From Nostoc sp. S13 (lineage in GTDB: Bacteria; Cyanobacteriota; Cyanobacteriia; Cyanobacteriales; Nostocaceae): 34,123 nucleotides of DNA. A model generated the notes under the pieces. That model was not told where the DNA came from. It saw only the letters and a program-made list of their open reading frames with translations, and made no database searches. Position 1 is the stretch's first letter, and the number at the start of each line of letters is the position of its first letter. The stretch covers positions 1 through 34,123 of the forward strand of contig NZ_JAQYWQ010000080.1 of the NCBI RefSeq assembly GCF_029379315.1, in the 5' to 3' direction. A program made the translations under genes and the position numbers. Below, one piece after another: positions 16,248 to 24,336 of the stretch.

Positions 16248-16661
16248 TTAAGCTGCATTTCCATTGCGCTTAAACTTTAAATGACGTGCGCCATAACCTA
16301 AATAACGGCGGATTAATTCTAACCAAATTGGTTTAAAATCTGCTTCACAACACTCACCGATGATTAGAGCAGTTTTCTGAATGCTATGATCAATATCTTC
16401 AATTATTTTTTCAGCTAAAGAACCTTTACCTCTTCCCCATTTTTTATCGCGTCCAACTTGATAATAGATAAAGTTTTTAATTACTTCTGCGCTATCTGTA
16501 GTGTCAGCAACACGCACTAAGTTACGAAATTGAGATTCTTCTAAATCACCATAATTCGTTTGATCCAGAGCGATTTTAATCCAGATAACTAGATCGTCTT
16601 CAGCTTGACGGATACCTTTTTGAATTTTTAATTTTTTTTGTGGATCTGATTGTTCACTCAT
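16248..16661 (-). CDS. Small subunit of the type III-D complex (Cas11-like)
   Basis: A 137-aa, almost wholly helical, basic protein: IRQAEDDLVIWIKIALDQ, then FRNLVRVADTTDSAEVIKNF and YYQVGRDKKWGRGKGSL, then helices ending LGYGARHLKFKR. Size, helicity and position right after csx10 with a 4-bp ATGA overlap fit the small (Cas11/Csm2/Cmr5-like) subunit, which lines the belly of type III complexes along the target RNA. There is no direct motif proof, because small subunits are poorly conserved. I found no other candidate of the right size in the core cas10-cas7-csx10 cluster. Confidence 0.62.
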   Translation of the reverse strand: MSEQSDPQKKLKIQKGIRQAEDDLVIWIKIALDQTNYGDLEESQFRNLVRVADTTDSAEVIKNFIYYQVGRDKKWGRGKGSLAEKIIEDIDHSIQKTALIIGECCEADFKPIWLELIRRYLGYGARHLKFKRNGNAA

Positions 16662-18013
16662 TTAGCATTCTCCCGAAATATATTATGAAATTCATTACAA
16701 ATTTGCACTTGACCAAAACCTTCAGGAGTGCGATCGCCTACTCCTTTTAGTTCTAACTCTTTTAGTTTTTCAATCCATAATTGCTCATTTTCTTGACTTG
16801 TACTAAATAAATATACACCCCCTCTATTAGTGACTAATTCTATATCTTTCATCAATCCCCAAGCTGAATTCCATCCGGAACGATAGTTATAGCTGCTGTA
16901 TGCAACTTCTAACTTGACAAAATCATTTTGTTCTTCAAATTTTAGTTTTGCAAATTCCTTATCTAATCCGACAAATTCACACAGCATTTTTGGTGAAATA
17001 ACTGTAGTCCGTCGCCATTTTTCTGTCAGTATAGCATCAGATTGTAAGTCCAGGGTAAAATATTTACGACCTTGTAATAAGTTTTTTTCTGCTTCTCCAA
17101 ATACAGACCATAGTTGCCAACGGTCTTTCATTTGTTGATTAAATTTTGTTATTCTAGTTTCAACATTGCTCACAGCATCCTCAATTTCGGCTTCAATTTT
17201 AACCTTACCTAAACCTCTTGAAGTCGCACCGCCTAACCGAAATAGCTGAGAATTATCATTGATAAAACTTGTCAGCGACTTAGCTAAATCTTCATTATTT
17301 ACAATAATCGCACTGCGATAAATAACAGGATGCCAATTTTGTCCTTGAGGATTCTTGACAAATGATTCATTTAAAACTTCAATGCTGTAAAGAATATCAT
17401 CCTGAGATGTAGCGCGTTGGCGGTTGATTCCCACCCTCGTTAAAAAGCGTGTGGTAACAGAATGACTGCGATATTTGCCATTTTTGCAACTGTAAAAGCC
17501 ACTATATGGTTCAACCCGTGCATCAGTCTTTTCTTTGAGAGATTCTAGATCGCTAGGGTCAAAAGGATAATTGTAAGCGTCTGCACAAAAGCGGTCAATT
17601 AAAGTGTCAAAAACTCCGTTAGCTTTAGGTTTAAAACCTGAGTCTGTTTTAGAACTGACGGCGGTTGCAGGTAAAACCATAACCTCATCTTCCACAAATT
17701 CAGAAATTAGATCAGGCTTACTTTTATGAGGATTTGATTCATCTGCAATTTTTGCGATCGCTGAATAAGCATTCTGAAAAATTGCTGGTTGATCACTTAA
17801 AAATATTCCTTCAAATTCGCCGCCGCCAGTTGCTAAATTTTCTTCTGATATACCTGGTGTTTGCTGGTTAAATAGTTGTAAAATTTGAGATGCGATCGCA
17901 CCGCGAATTACTGAACCGGGAATATGATCTTCCGCTTCACTCACAGAACCGGGTTTTTTAGCTGCGATCGCTAATGGCGATAAAGCTGTAATCTTTAATT
18001 TAATCCGGTTCAT
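16658..18013 (-). CDS. csx10: Csx10, the Cas5-like subunit of type III-D
   Basis: A 451-aa RAMP protein (TIGR02674-like). Near the N-terminus is LKITALSPLAIAAKKPGSVS then HIPGSVIRGAIASQIL (30-45). Centrally there is SVTTRFLTRVGINRQRATSQ and FRLGGATSRGLGKVKIEA. At the C-terminus are SGWNSAWGLMKDIELVTNRG and GVGDRTPEGFGQV, the G-rich motif of the second RAMP fold. Csx10 caps the crRNA 5' handle, and its presence is the main reason for the III-D assignment. It overlaps cas7 and the small-subunit gene by 4 bp each. It is not fused to either, unlike the Synechocystis III-Dv variant. Confidence 0.88.
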   Translation of the reverse strand: MNRIKLKITALSPLAIAAKKPGSVSEAEDHIPGSVIRGAIASQILQLFNQQTPGISEENLATGGGEFEGIFLSDQPAIFQNAYSAIAKIADESNPHKSKPDLISEFVEDEVMVLPATAVSSKTDSGFKPKANGVFDTLIDRFCADAYNYPFDPSDLESLKEKTDARVEPYSGFYSCKNGKYRSHSVTTRFLTRVGINRQRATSQDDILYSIEVLNESFVKNPQGQNWHPVIYRSAIIVNNEDLAKSLTSFINDNSQLFRLGGATSRGLGKVKIEAEIEDAVSNVETRITKFNQQMKDRWQLWSVFGEAEKNLLQGRKYFTLDLQSDAILTEKWRRTTVISPKMLCEFVGLDKEFAKLKFEEQNDFVKLEVAYSSYNYRSGWNSAWGLMKDIELVTNRGGVYLFSTSQENEQLWIEKLKELELKGVGDRTPEGFGQVQICNEFHNIFRENAK

Positions 18014-18723
18014 GACTTAGCCTCCGGTAGTAGCATTATCCAACCTGCATCATCTTTTGGTAGTGTTTCCAATTCTTTCCACCTCAGCCAACCCAACCCC
18101 GCAGATTTACTCCCACCGAGGGCGTGAATGTGCCGCAAACCGGCTAAAATCAAAGCCTTGGCATACCCTGGACACTCTGGCAATAGATGAAGTTCTCCAG
18201 TAAATTCCAATTGATTATTCGCTGGGGAAGTCTCTAGGAAATAGAGTTTTTTCTCTTCTCCAGTCAGGCGACGACGGTTGATAGTCACACCAGGACGTAT
18301 CACATCTGGTAAATCCTCCCGTTCTATATGACAAATCAAGTCATCAACTACAATTCGGGATGGGAGTATGGGATTACCAAATATTTGGGAAATTAAGCAG
18401 TGATAGCCTCTGTAGCCATCAATTTGGTAGCTAGTCCGAAATTGGCTACTGACTTGTTCTTCTCTTGGACAAAGTGTTTCAGCTTTGGGTGATTCAAAAA
18501 TCTCCCATCCTAACCCCCTAGCCAGTTTTTCGCATTCATGGCGCAGTCTCCCTTTAAGTTGGGAAGCAGGAATTAGCAATTGTCCTTGAGCATTGCGGAT
18601 GATAGGCTTGTCTACAAGGGAACCATCAGAACCACCTGCACCAACACACAAAGCAGTATCAATTATTGCTGTGAGTTTAATATTTGTGACTTGGTTTGGG
18701 GGTAAGTCTCCTAGAAAAATCAT
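18010..18723 (-). CDS. cas7: Cas7 (Csm3-like) RAMP subunit, predicted slicer (237 aa)
   Basis: A compact Cas7-family protein. Features: ALCVGAGGSDGSLVDKPIIR with Asp D38 at the target-RNA cleavage position, LLIPASQLKGRLRHECEKLA (49-68), a Cys pair region (TLCPREE), ISQIFGNPILPSRIVVDDL, TINRRRLTGEEKKLYFLET and the closing GGSKSAGLGWLRW. Length fits a minimal Csm3. It overlaps cas10 by 4 bp upstream and csx10 by 4 bp downstream, so the cas10-cas7-csx10-small subunit set is translationally coupled. Confidence 0.85.
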   Translation of the reverse strand: MIFLGDLPPNQVTNIKLTAIIDTALCVGAGGSDGSLVDKPIIRNAQGQLLIPASQLKGRLRHECEKLARGLGWEIFESPKAETLCPREEQVSSQFRTSYQIDGYRGYHCLISQIFGNPILPSRIVVDDLICHIEREDLPDVIRPGVTINRRRLTGEEKKLYFLETSPANNQLEFTGELHLLPECPGYAKALILAGLRHIHALGGSKSAGLGWLRWKELETLPKDDAGWIMLLPEAKS

Positions 18724-21005
18724 ACTTTAAATGTTGGTTGCTGTGATATTGCATAATTTGATTTATCATTTGATTGTTCGATAAAAGGATATAAATCTAC
18801 TAACTCTCGCCAAATAGTTTCGTAGGTTACTTTCTCCTCAGTTTCTTCTTTTACCTCTTTTAAAGACATCCAAGGCGCGAGGTTTCCATTATTGGCTGGA
18901 TCTTTAGGTCTACACCATGCGTCTTCAAACTGTTGTTTCAGCAATTCTTGAGCTTTTTGGTCATTCAGGCGTATTTTAAAATAACGATAATTGAGTATGG
19001 CTGGCTGTTTGCCTCTTTCTAGTAAGCTGCGGATTTGGTAAAGTTGCGATCGCGGAAATTCTGCATCTTTCAAGGCCTTAGCAGTTTGCAACAGTCCACC
19101 CAGTTCATGCAGTGTATAAGGCGCAGCATAAAGCTTCAGCTTTTGTTGCTTGATGCCAAATTTAGTTAATCCGTTAGAGCGAAATTCGCTAATGTTGGAC
19201 GAAATCATTGTTACTGATTTCATTACCAAAAAGTCCACTATTCCGCCATAGTAGTCATCCTTATTTAGGTCTTTTCCTCGTTTTTTTGCTGATTTAAGTA
19301 GCTGTTCTGTCAGCTTTTGTGCATAGTATATTGGTGTATCTTCCGCCGTGATTAATACACCAGTGGACATACTCAGTTTGCATTGATTACTACTAACATC
19401 CTGTTTGTCCGCCTGATAGCGATGTATAACTTGAGGATTATAAATCTTCTCTAATTTATAATCACTTCTTTTTTTTAACAGTATTTTTTCAAATTCATCA
19501 CCAATGGTCTTGGCAATAGCTAATGCTTTATCTGCTGGCACAATTAGCATCACATCATCCCCGCCAATGGTTAAAATTTCAAAAGGATGAATCCAGTGAC
19601 CATTACGCTCTATTTTATCTTGATCCTTAATGTTATTGAGATGATGGGGGTGTAGATGTTGAGCTAGTGCTTGATAAACTGATTGCTCAGTAGCTTGAAA
19701 AATGTCGTCACTGAATTCTTGATATTTCTGTGGAGTCTGAATCTTCTGGATGTAGCCACCCATATTATTACCATCAGCATAAATGTAAGCAACAAACCCA
19801 TTAGGTTTACTAGCATTACCAATTTCTATCAGAGAACGCGCCTCTTCTGGCTTTTTACAACCGTTATAATATTGATTAGCTAATTCATTATCAACTAAAA
19901 AGTCCTCAAATTTTTGTACCCAACTGGGTATATAAATTTGATTAGGTTCCCAATGGAAACCAGCTTGAGAGTACCAATGTTTAGAGCTATTATCTCGTTT
20001 AGATATCTGTCCAACAATTCGCTTACGCGCCGAAGCTTCTGAAAACCAAGGTTCGTTAGGGAGACCTTCAGCTTTCATCACAGCAGAACGGCGATCGCCC
20101 TCATCTCTCTTCAAATATGGGTGCGTTTCAAACATTGGTGGATAACTGCGACTGTTGCGATTTATAAAATCATTACCGCTTCGTCGTTTGTTGAACAGGG
20201 ATGCTAACTTACCAACCAATTCATTAAAACTTTTGCGTTCTTTAAAAGCTTGTGCTGAATCATTTACATCAGATTTAGTGAAATAGGCTTCTATCAGTTT
20301 ATGATTAAGATGACTGTTATATTTATCAAGCCAGAATGTTGTCTCAATCTGATTGTTTAGTAAGCCAAAGCGAATTTCTAGCGGCTTAAATTTAGCGCCA
20401 ACTGCACAGGAATTAGCAGTTAAAGTTTCTTCAGTATAACGTTTTTCAATTGCATTGGCTAAATCATCTACAAAAGCTGCTGGACAGAAACCTAAAATAT
20501 TACCACCAGTAGAATAGATAATAAGTTCAGGAATCAAAGCTGCTTCTAAATCAGGAAAGTTATTTTTTAACCATTGAGATAATATTGAGATCGGTTTAGA
20601 TATGGAGATTGATTTAGGCACGTTTTTGTATTCACCAAATAAAGCAGGTAAATCAATCAAGTTAATTCTATCAAGTAAAGCTGAAGCACCACGAATATCT
20701 GGAAGTTTAGGCGCTTCAAATACATATTGCTTAATCTTAGTCGCACCACCATAAACTAAGCCAATTTGAGAATTCCACAGTTGAGGATATTTCTCTGGTA
20801 ATTCCTTGAGTTTTTCTAGAGTATCTGGAAATTCTAAATTCTGTAATTCCTGGGACTGCTTAACTAACGCTTTAACCTTCTCTGGTAATTCTTCGCCCTT
20901 ATTTAAAGCCTCGCGCATTTGATTTGTTAAATCATTGGGTTCGCGTTCGTTACCCCAAGCCAAACACCAAGCGATCGCTATACTAATAGAACTGATCTTA
21001 TCCAT
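18720..21005 (-). CDS. cas10: Cas10, large subunit and cyclic oligoadenylate synthase
   Basis: A 761-aa Cas10. Palm 2 is intact: IYADGNNMGG (408-417) and the catalytic TIGGDDVML (GGDD at 481-484), so cyclic oligoadenylate synthesis from ATP on target binding is expected. A degenerate palm 1 lies around LIIYSTGGNILGF (162-174). KLPDIRGASALLDRIN (100-115) matches the segment before palm 1. I find no HD-nuclease motif in the first 100 residues, so the ssDNase domain is absent, as in several III-D and III-B members. A GAGG ribosome site lies about 10 nt before the ATG; 13 bp separate it from csx3-AAA. Signalling, not DNA cutting, is its predicted output. Confidence 0.92.
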   Translation of the reverse strand: MDKISSISIAIAWCLAWGNEREPNDLTNQMREALNKGEELPEKVKALVKQSQELQNLEFPDTLEKLKELPEKYPQLWNSQIGLVYGGATKIKQYVFEAPKLPDIRGASALLDRINLIDLPALFGEYKNVPKSISISKPISILSQWLKNNFPDLEAALIPELIIYSTGGNILGFCPAAFVDDLANAIEKRYTEETLTANSCAVGAKFKPLEIRFGLLNNQIETTFWLDKYNSHLNHKLIEAYFTKSDVNDSAQAFKERKSFNELVGKLASLFNKRRSGNDFINRNSRSYPPMFETHPYLKRDEGDRRSAVMKAEGLPNEPWFSEASARKRIVGQISKRDNSSKHWYSQAGFHWEPNQIYIPSWVQKFEDFLVDNELANQYYNGCKKPEEARSLIEIGNASKPNGFVAYIYADGNNMGGYIQKIQTPQKYQEFSDDIFQATEQSVYQALAQHLHPHHLNNIKDQDKIERNGHWIHPFEILTIGGDDVMLIVPADKALAIAKTIGDEFEKILLKKRSDYKLEKIYNPQVIHRYQADKQDVSSNQCKLSMSTGVLITAEDTPIYYAQKLTEQLLKSAKKRGKDLNKDDYYGGIVDFLVMKSVTMISSNISEFRSNGLTKFGIKQQKLKLYAAPYTLHELGGLLQTAKALKDAEFPRSQLYQIRSLLERGKQPAILNYRYFKIRLNDQKAQELLKQQFEDAWCRPKDPANNGNLAPWMSLKEVKEETEEKVTYETIWRELVDLYPFIEQSNDKSNYAISQQPTFKV

Positions 21006-21018
21006 TTTTAAATTTACC

Positions 21019-21930
21019 TCAAATTAACCCCACCAAAACCCGCACCAATGCTTGCACCATCGGACGACTAGAGACATCCTTCCCACGCTGTAACCGATGC
21101 ACACTTCCTCTAAGAATCGGTGTTTCCCCCGATATCGCATCACTTACACCTTCATAATCACTGTAAATAATTGCCACCACTTGCAAACCCAGAGAGTTAC
21201 ACAACTCTTGCCAAGGTGCAATCTCACACTCATCTTTCACCAAAATCACCGCATGAGTCGCTTCTGCCATAATCAGGCGGTTCTCGTCAGATATTCTTCC
21301 ACCCACATCGAATATAAATATTGATGTATTGATTCCCCTGACTTCCTGCGCTTTTAGTTGTGCAAACTCTGGTGTAAATCTGGCTTTATATTCAGCTTTT
21401 AACTTTTTTGCCAAATCCAAATCACGCCGTGCTGTTTCCCCATACCAAGAACCATCACCATCTGGACAACCAGAGATGAAATAAGACTCTGGTGCATTGG
21501 GAGTCTGCAATAACGCCTGTTTTAAACCATCCCGAAAGCAAGTCTTTCCTGTATTCGCAAACCCACACAGCACAACTTTCATACTAGGCTGCTGTGGCGA
21601 TCGCACTATATCTAAAGTATCCCCTACTTTATACTCAGGGTGATTGCTGATGGTGACTACATACCGATCCAATCCTCTGTCGCCAATCTTCGGGTCAAAA
21701 ACAGCGATAATATTATACAACTTAGATAATTTATCAGCTAATACTTGACTAACCAGTACCGATATGCGTCCGTTAATTTTAATCAGAGAACCACTAGGAA
21801 GTTCACCTGAAGCAATCATTGCATCCAACTGCGCCGCTACATCTCGTACAATCTGGTCGCCTTTAGCAAGTGTTGCACCAAACCCAACTTTTAAAACGTT
21901 GCCTTCGAGACTAATGTGATACGTTGTCAT
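21019..21930 (-). CDS. csx3: Csx3 domain fused to a P-loop (AAA-like) domain; catalytic His missing
   Basis: A 303-aa fusion. Residues 1-105 are a Csx3 domain (DQIVRDVAAQLDAM, LIKINGRISVLVSQVLADKL, IIAVFDPKIG, YKVGDTLDI). Residues 115-303 are a P-loop NTPase with Walker A GFANTGKT (123-130) and a Walker B-like IFIFDVGGR (D208). Csx3 (Crn3) in Archaeoglobus is a cA4-degrading ring nuclease using H60 and D69, nine residues apart. Here D79 in VFDPKIG is kept but the His position is Lys (K70), so ring-nuclease activity of this domain is doubtful. Csx3-AAA fusions are known in type III loci, but their job is unclear. It is 29 bp after the stand-alone csx3 and 13 bp before cas10. Confidence 0.85.
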   Translation of the reverse strand: MTTYHISLEGNVLKVGFGATLAKGDQIVRDVAAQLDAMIASGELPSGSLIKINGRISVLVSQVLADKLSKLYNIIAVFDPKIGDRGLDRYVVTISNHPEYKVGDTLDIVRSPQQPSMKVVLCGFANTGKTCFRDGLKQALLQTPNAPESYFISGCPDGDGSWYGETARRDLDLAKKLKAEYKARFTPEFAQLKAQEVRGINTSIFIFDVGGRISDENRLIMAEATHAVILVKDECEIAPWQELCNSLGLQVVAIIYSDYEGVSDAISGETPILRGSVHRLQRGKDVSSRPMVQALVRVLVGLI

Positions 21931-21959
21931 AGAATTTATTGGTAGCTACATCTCCTTTA

Positions 21960-22265
21960 TCAATCAATTAAGTCTCCTAGTTTATACGAGGGGTTATGCG
22001 TTATTGATATAACATATTTACCTAATTTCGGATCAAAAAAAGCAACTGCACCGTAAATATGAGCAAGCTTATGTGCTAAAACGAATGCTACAGGGATAGA
22101 AATAGGCCCGTTGATTTTGAGTAACTGCCCTCCTGTAAGTTCTCCTGATGTTGCCATTTCCTCCAATCGGGCTGCTGCATGACGCACAATCTGGTCATTT
22201 TGGGCAGGTTCTCCAAAATTTATCCGTAAAATTCCGTCTTTTAGCTCAATTTTGTACGTACTCAT
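21960..22265 (-). CDS. csx3: Csx3/Crn3, stand-alone ring nuclease candidate
   Basis: A 101-aa Csx3, first gene of the cas operon. It aligns end to end with residues 1-105 of the next gene (both have DQIVR, KING, P-I-S, FDPK, Y-K-(L/V)-GD). It keeps H69 (KLAHIYG) and D78 (FFDPKLG), with the nine-residue spacing of the catalytic H60/D69 pair of Archaeoglobus Csx3, so it should degrade cyclic tetra-adenylate and end the signal. A GGT-type ribosome site is very close to the ATG. It is transcribed from the 103-bp divergent promoter region shared with the WYL regulator. Confidence 0.85.
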   Translation of the reverse strand: MSTYKIELKDGILRINFGEPAQNDQIVRHAAARLEEMATSGELTGGQLLKINGPISIPVAFVLAHKLAHIYGAVAFFDPKLGKYVISITHNPSYKLGDLID

Positions 22266-22368
22266 TACCTTTAGCTTTATTTGATGGCTACATCATACAC
22301 GCACCTGGAAGAAGTGTCTTCCAAGATGCTGTATCTTAAAGAAAGTTATTTTTATCGAGATTAGGCTG
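22266..22368. promoter_or_regulatory. Divergent promoter region with a palindromic candidate operator
   Basis: 103 bp between the cas operon start and the WYL regulator gene. It contains GGAAGA-AGTG-TCTTCC (22307-22322), a perfect 6-bp dyad 42 bp upstream of csx3. This is a likely site for the adjacent WYL regulator to control both operons. Confidence 0.5.
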
Positions 22369-23742
22369 GTGTCTGAACTAGTTTTTCAAGATATTCCTGA
22401 TGTAGAACTATTGCAATGCTTAGGACGCGGATATCTTAAACAAAATCTCTTACGAGCAATTCGCTTGTGGGTATGGTTGCGATCGCTTTACGGTGACAAT
22501 CAATACTGTGTAATTTTAGATGATTCTTTTTCTTACGCAGACTGGCGGAATGCATTTTTTAGTCCCACACATCCTAAAGGAGAACAAATTCCCCCCATAC
22601 ATGACTTTGATTGTCCCTGTGCGAAAACCGCAGCTGAATGGTTATTCAGTGAAAAAACAGAAATAGTTGCTAGCCACTGGCGAAAATCAATCCTTGTTCA
22701 CGCAGGTATCAACGCATCGGCTTTAGACAAACTGTTACAGCAGCGTTTGTTTGGCGTAACTCGTCGTTCCTTGCAAGCTGATTTAGAAATTCTCGCTGAA
22801 CTGGGTTGGCTTGTATACAAATACCAAAAATACTACCGGGTGTGCGAGTTACCATCACGTCCCATAGCTACAAAAGATCAGGGAAGTGCTGCTAAAGTCG
22901 GTGCTTATGAATTGAGTTTCATGCATGAAGATTTGGTAGAGTTTGCAGAAAATCACTCTCAAATAATCAATGGTATCCAACGCTTTTTTTTGAAACTCGA
23001 TTATGTGATTCCCCGTAGTACCCTGGACGCAGTTAATGATTGGCAATACGAGTTAAGACAACTTTGGGCTAAAACTCCAGTTCCACCTGTCAAACTAACT
23101 TATGGTAGTGCCAGACTTGGAAATAAGGTTATTTGTATCGTTTATCCCGTATGCATCTACTACGTACAGAGAGCGGTTTATCTGTGTGCCTATGGCCAAA
23201 GCCCTCAAAAAGATACTAACTGGTATAATTTTCGTCTTGACCACATTCTGAGTCTGGTTGTTTTAGAGTGGACAGACCCTCAGCTTCCCTCAAATCTAAA
23301 GCAGCATTATCAACAGAAGTCTTTACCGAACCCAGATGATATTGCTTTGGAAATGTCTAAAGCTTGGGGATTTGATTTCTACTTGCCTTCACAATTGATG
23401 TTACTGCGATTTGACCGGGAGTTTTGCGATCGCTATGTTAAAGATACTGAACGCCATGACACTTTTAAAGAAGTTAGCTACCACCAAGTACAACTTTTGA
23501 TTCAACGTGAAATTAAACAACCTCAACAACAAGAGACTTTACTAAAAATTCTGGCCAAGCGATCGCCACAAGACGCTTATTATCGGGTATTCATCCGATA
23601 TCAAGATAACCAAAATAGAGACAACAACATCGTCATGCGTTTACGAGCATGGCAACCAAAAGTTGAAGTCTTAACACCTTGGGATTTGCGACAAAGCTTT
23701 GCTGTTGATATCGCCACCCAATTTCAGATGTATCACAATTAA
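22369..23742 (+). CDS. WYL-domain transcriptional regulator, CRISPR-associated TIGR03985-like
   Basis: A 457-aa protein, GTG start. The N-terminal half holds a winged-helix-like segment (QQRLFGVTRRSLQADLEILAELGWLVY, 129-155), the usual DNA-binding part of WYL regulators. It continues into a WYL-type body (AVYLCAYGQSP, WYNFRLDHILSLVVLEW) with a C-terminal effector region. The architecture and locus match the cyanobacterial CRISPR-associated TIGR03985 family. Some WYL regulators next to CRISPR or other defence loci act as repressors. Divergence from csx3 suggests it controls the cas operon. It is followed after 6 bp by the HD hydrolase gene. Confidence 0.75.
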   Translation: MSELVFQDIPDVELLQCLGRGYLKQNLLRAIRLWVWLRSLYGDNQYCVILDDSFSYADWRNAFFSPTHPKGEQIPPIHDFDCPCAKTAAEWLFSEKTEIVASHWRKSILVHAGINASALDKLLQQRLFGVTRRSLQADLEILAELGWLVYKYQKYYRVCELPSRPIATKDQGSAAKVGAYELSFMHEDLVEFAENHSQIINGIQRFFLKLDYVIPRSTLDAVNDWQYELRQLWAKTPVPPVKLTYGSARLGNKVICIVYPVCIYYVQRAVYLCAYGQSPQKDTNWYNFRLDHILSLVVLEWTDPQLPSNLKQHYQQKSLPNPDDIALEMSKAWGFDFYLPSQLMLLRFDREFCDRYVKDTERHDTFKEVSYHQVQLLIQREIKQPQQQETLLKILAKRSPQDAYYRVFIRYQDNQNRDNNIVMRLRAWQPKVEVLTPWDLRQSFAVDIATQFQMYHN

Positions 23743-23748
23743 CTAACT

Positions 23749-24327
23749 ATGACAATACCAAAATTGACCGAAAAATTTGAGTTAGCATTAGTTTACGCAA
23801 CCCGTCTCCATGCCAGCCAAACCCGCAAAAATAGCGGTGTTCCTTACGTAGCTCACTTACTGAGTGTAGCAGCATTAGTATTAGAAGCTAGAGGTACGGA
23901 AGAAGAAGCGATTGCAAGTCTTTTGCACGATAGCATCGAAGACCAAGGTGGAAAATCCACTCGTGAGGAAATACGTCAGCGTTTTGGGGAGACAGTCCTG
24001 GCAATAGTCGATGGTTGCACAGAGTGGGATACACCACCGAAACCTCCTTGGCTAAAACGTAAACAGCAATATTTAGAAAACCTGCGCTATGCTTTGCCCT
24101 CTGTTCGACTAGTATCTTTAGCAGATAAATTGCATAATGCTAGGTCTTTGCTTGCTGATTGGCAACAACATGGTAATGTCATTTGGGCTGATTTTAGCGC
24201 TGGGAAGGAGAAAACTTTGTGGTTTTACCAATCTTTAGTGCAGGTTTATCAAGAAACAGGCTCTGATTGGATGACAGAGGAACTAAAACAAGTTGTTAGT
24301 CAATTGTGCCAGGACAATCTTGTTTAA
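23749..24327 (+). CDS. HD-domain hydrolase of the RelA/SpoT (small alarmone hydrolase) type
   Basis: A 192-aa HD-superfamily phosphohydrolase. Motifs: ALVYATRLHASQTRKNSGVP (H21, R25), YVAHLLSVA (H36), SLLHDSIED (H60-D61, E64-D65) and LVSLADKLHNARSLL (D126, N130). These match the metal-binding and substrate motifs of (p)ppGpp hydrolases (H..HD..ED..D..N). The synthetase domain is absent. It starts 6 bp after the WYL regulator stop, so both are cotranscribed, and it ends 9 bp before the degenerate end repeat of array 3. A substrate in the cas locus (alarmone, cyclic oligoadenylate product, other nucleotide) is unknown. Confidence 0.78.
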   Translation: MTIPKLTEKFELALVYATRLHASQTRKNSGVPYVAHLLSVAALVLEARGTEEEAIASLLHDSIEDQGGKSTREEIRQRFGETVLAIVDGCTEWDTPPKPPWLKRKQQYLENLRYALPSVRLVSLADKLHNARSLLADWQQHGNVIWADFSAGKEKTLWFYQSLVQVYQETGSDWMTEELKQVVSQLCQDNLV

Positions 24328-24336
24328 TGTTTAAAT

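Noticed and set aside
16248..22265. Assignment to III-A (Csm) or III-B (Cmr)
   Set aside because: No Csm4/Csm5 or Cmr1/3/4/6 pattern stands out. The Cas5-like subunit has Csx10 motifs and a Csx19-like gene is present.
24328..24336. Readthrough extension of the HD gene into the array
   Set aside because: A TAA stop at 24325-24327 ends the frame before the degenerate repeat.
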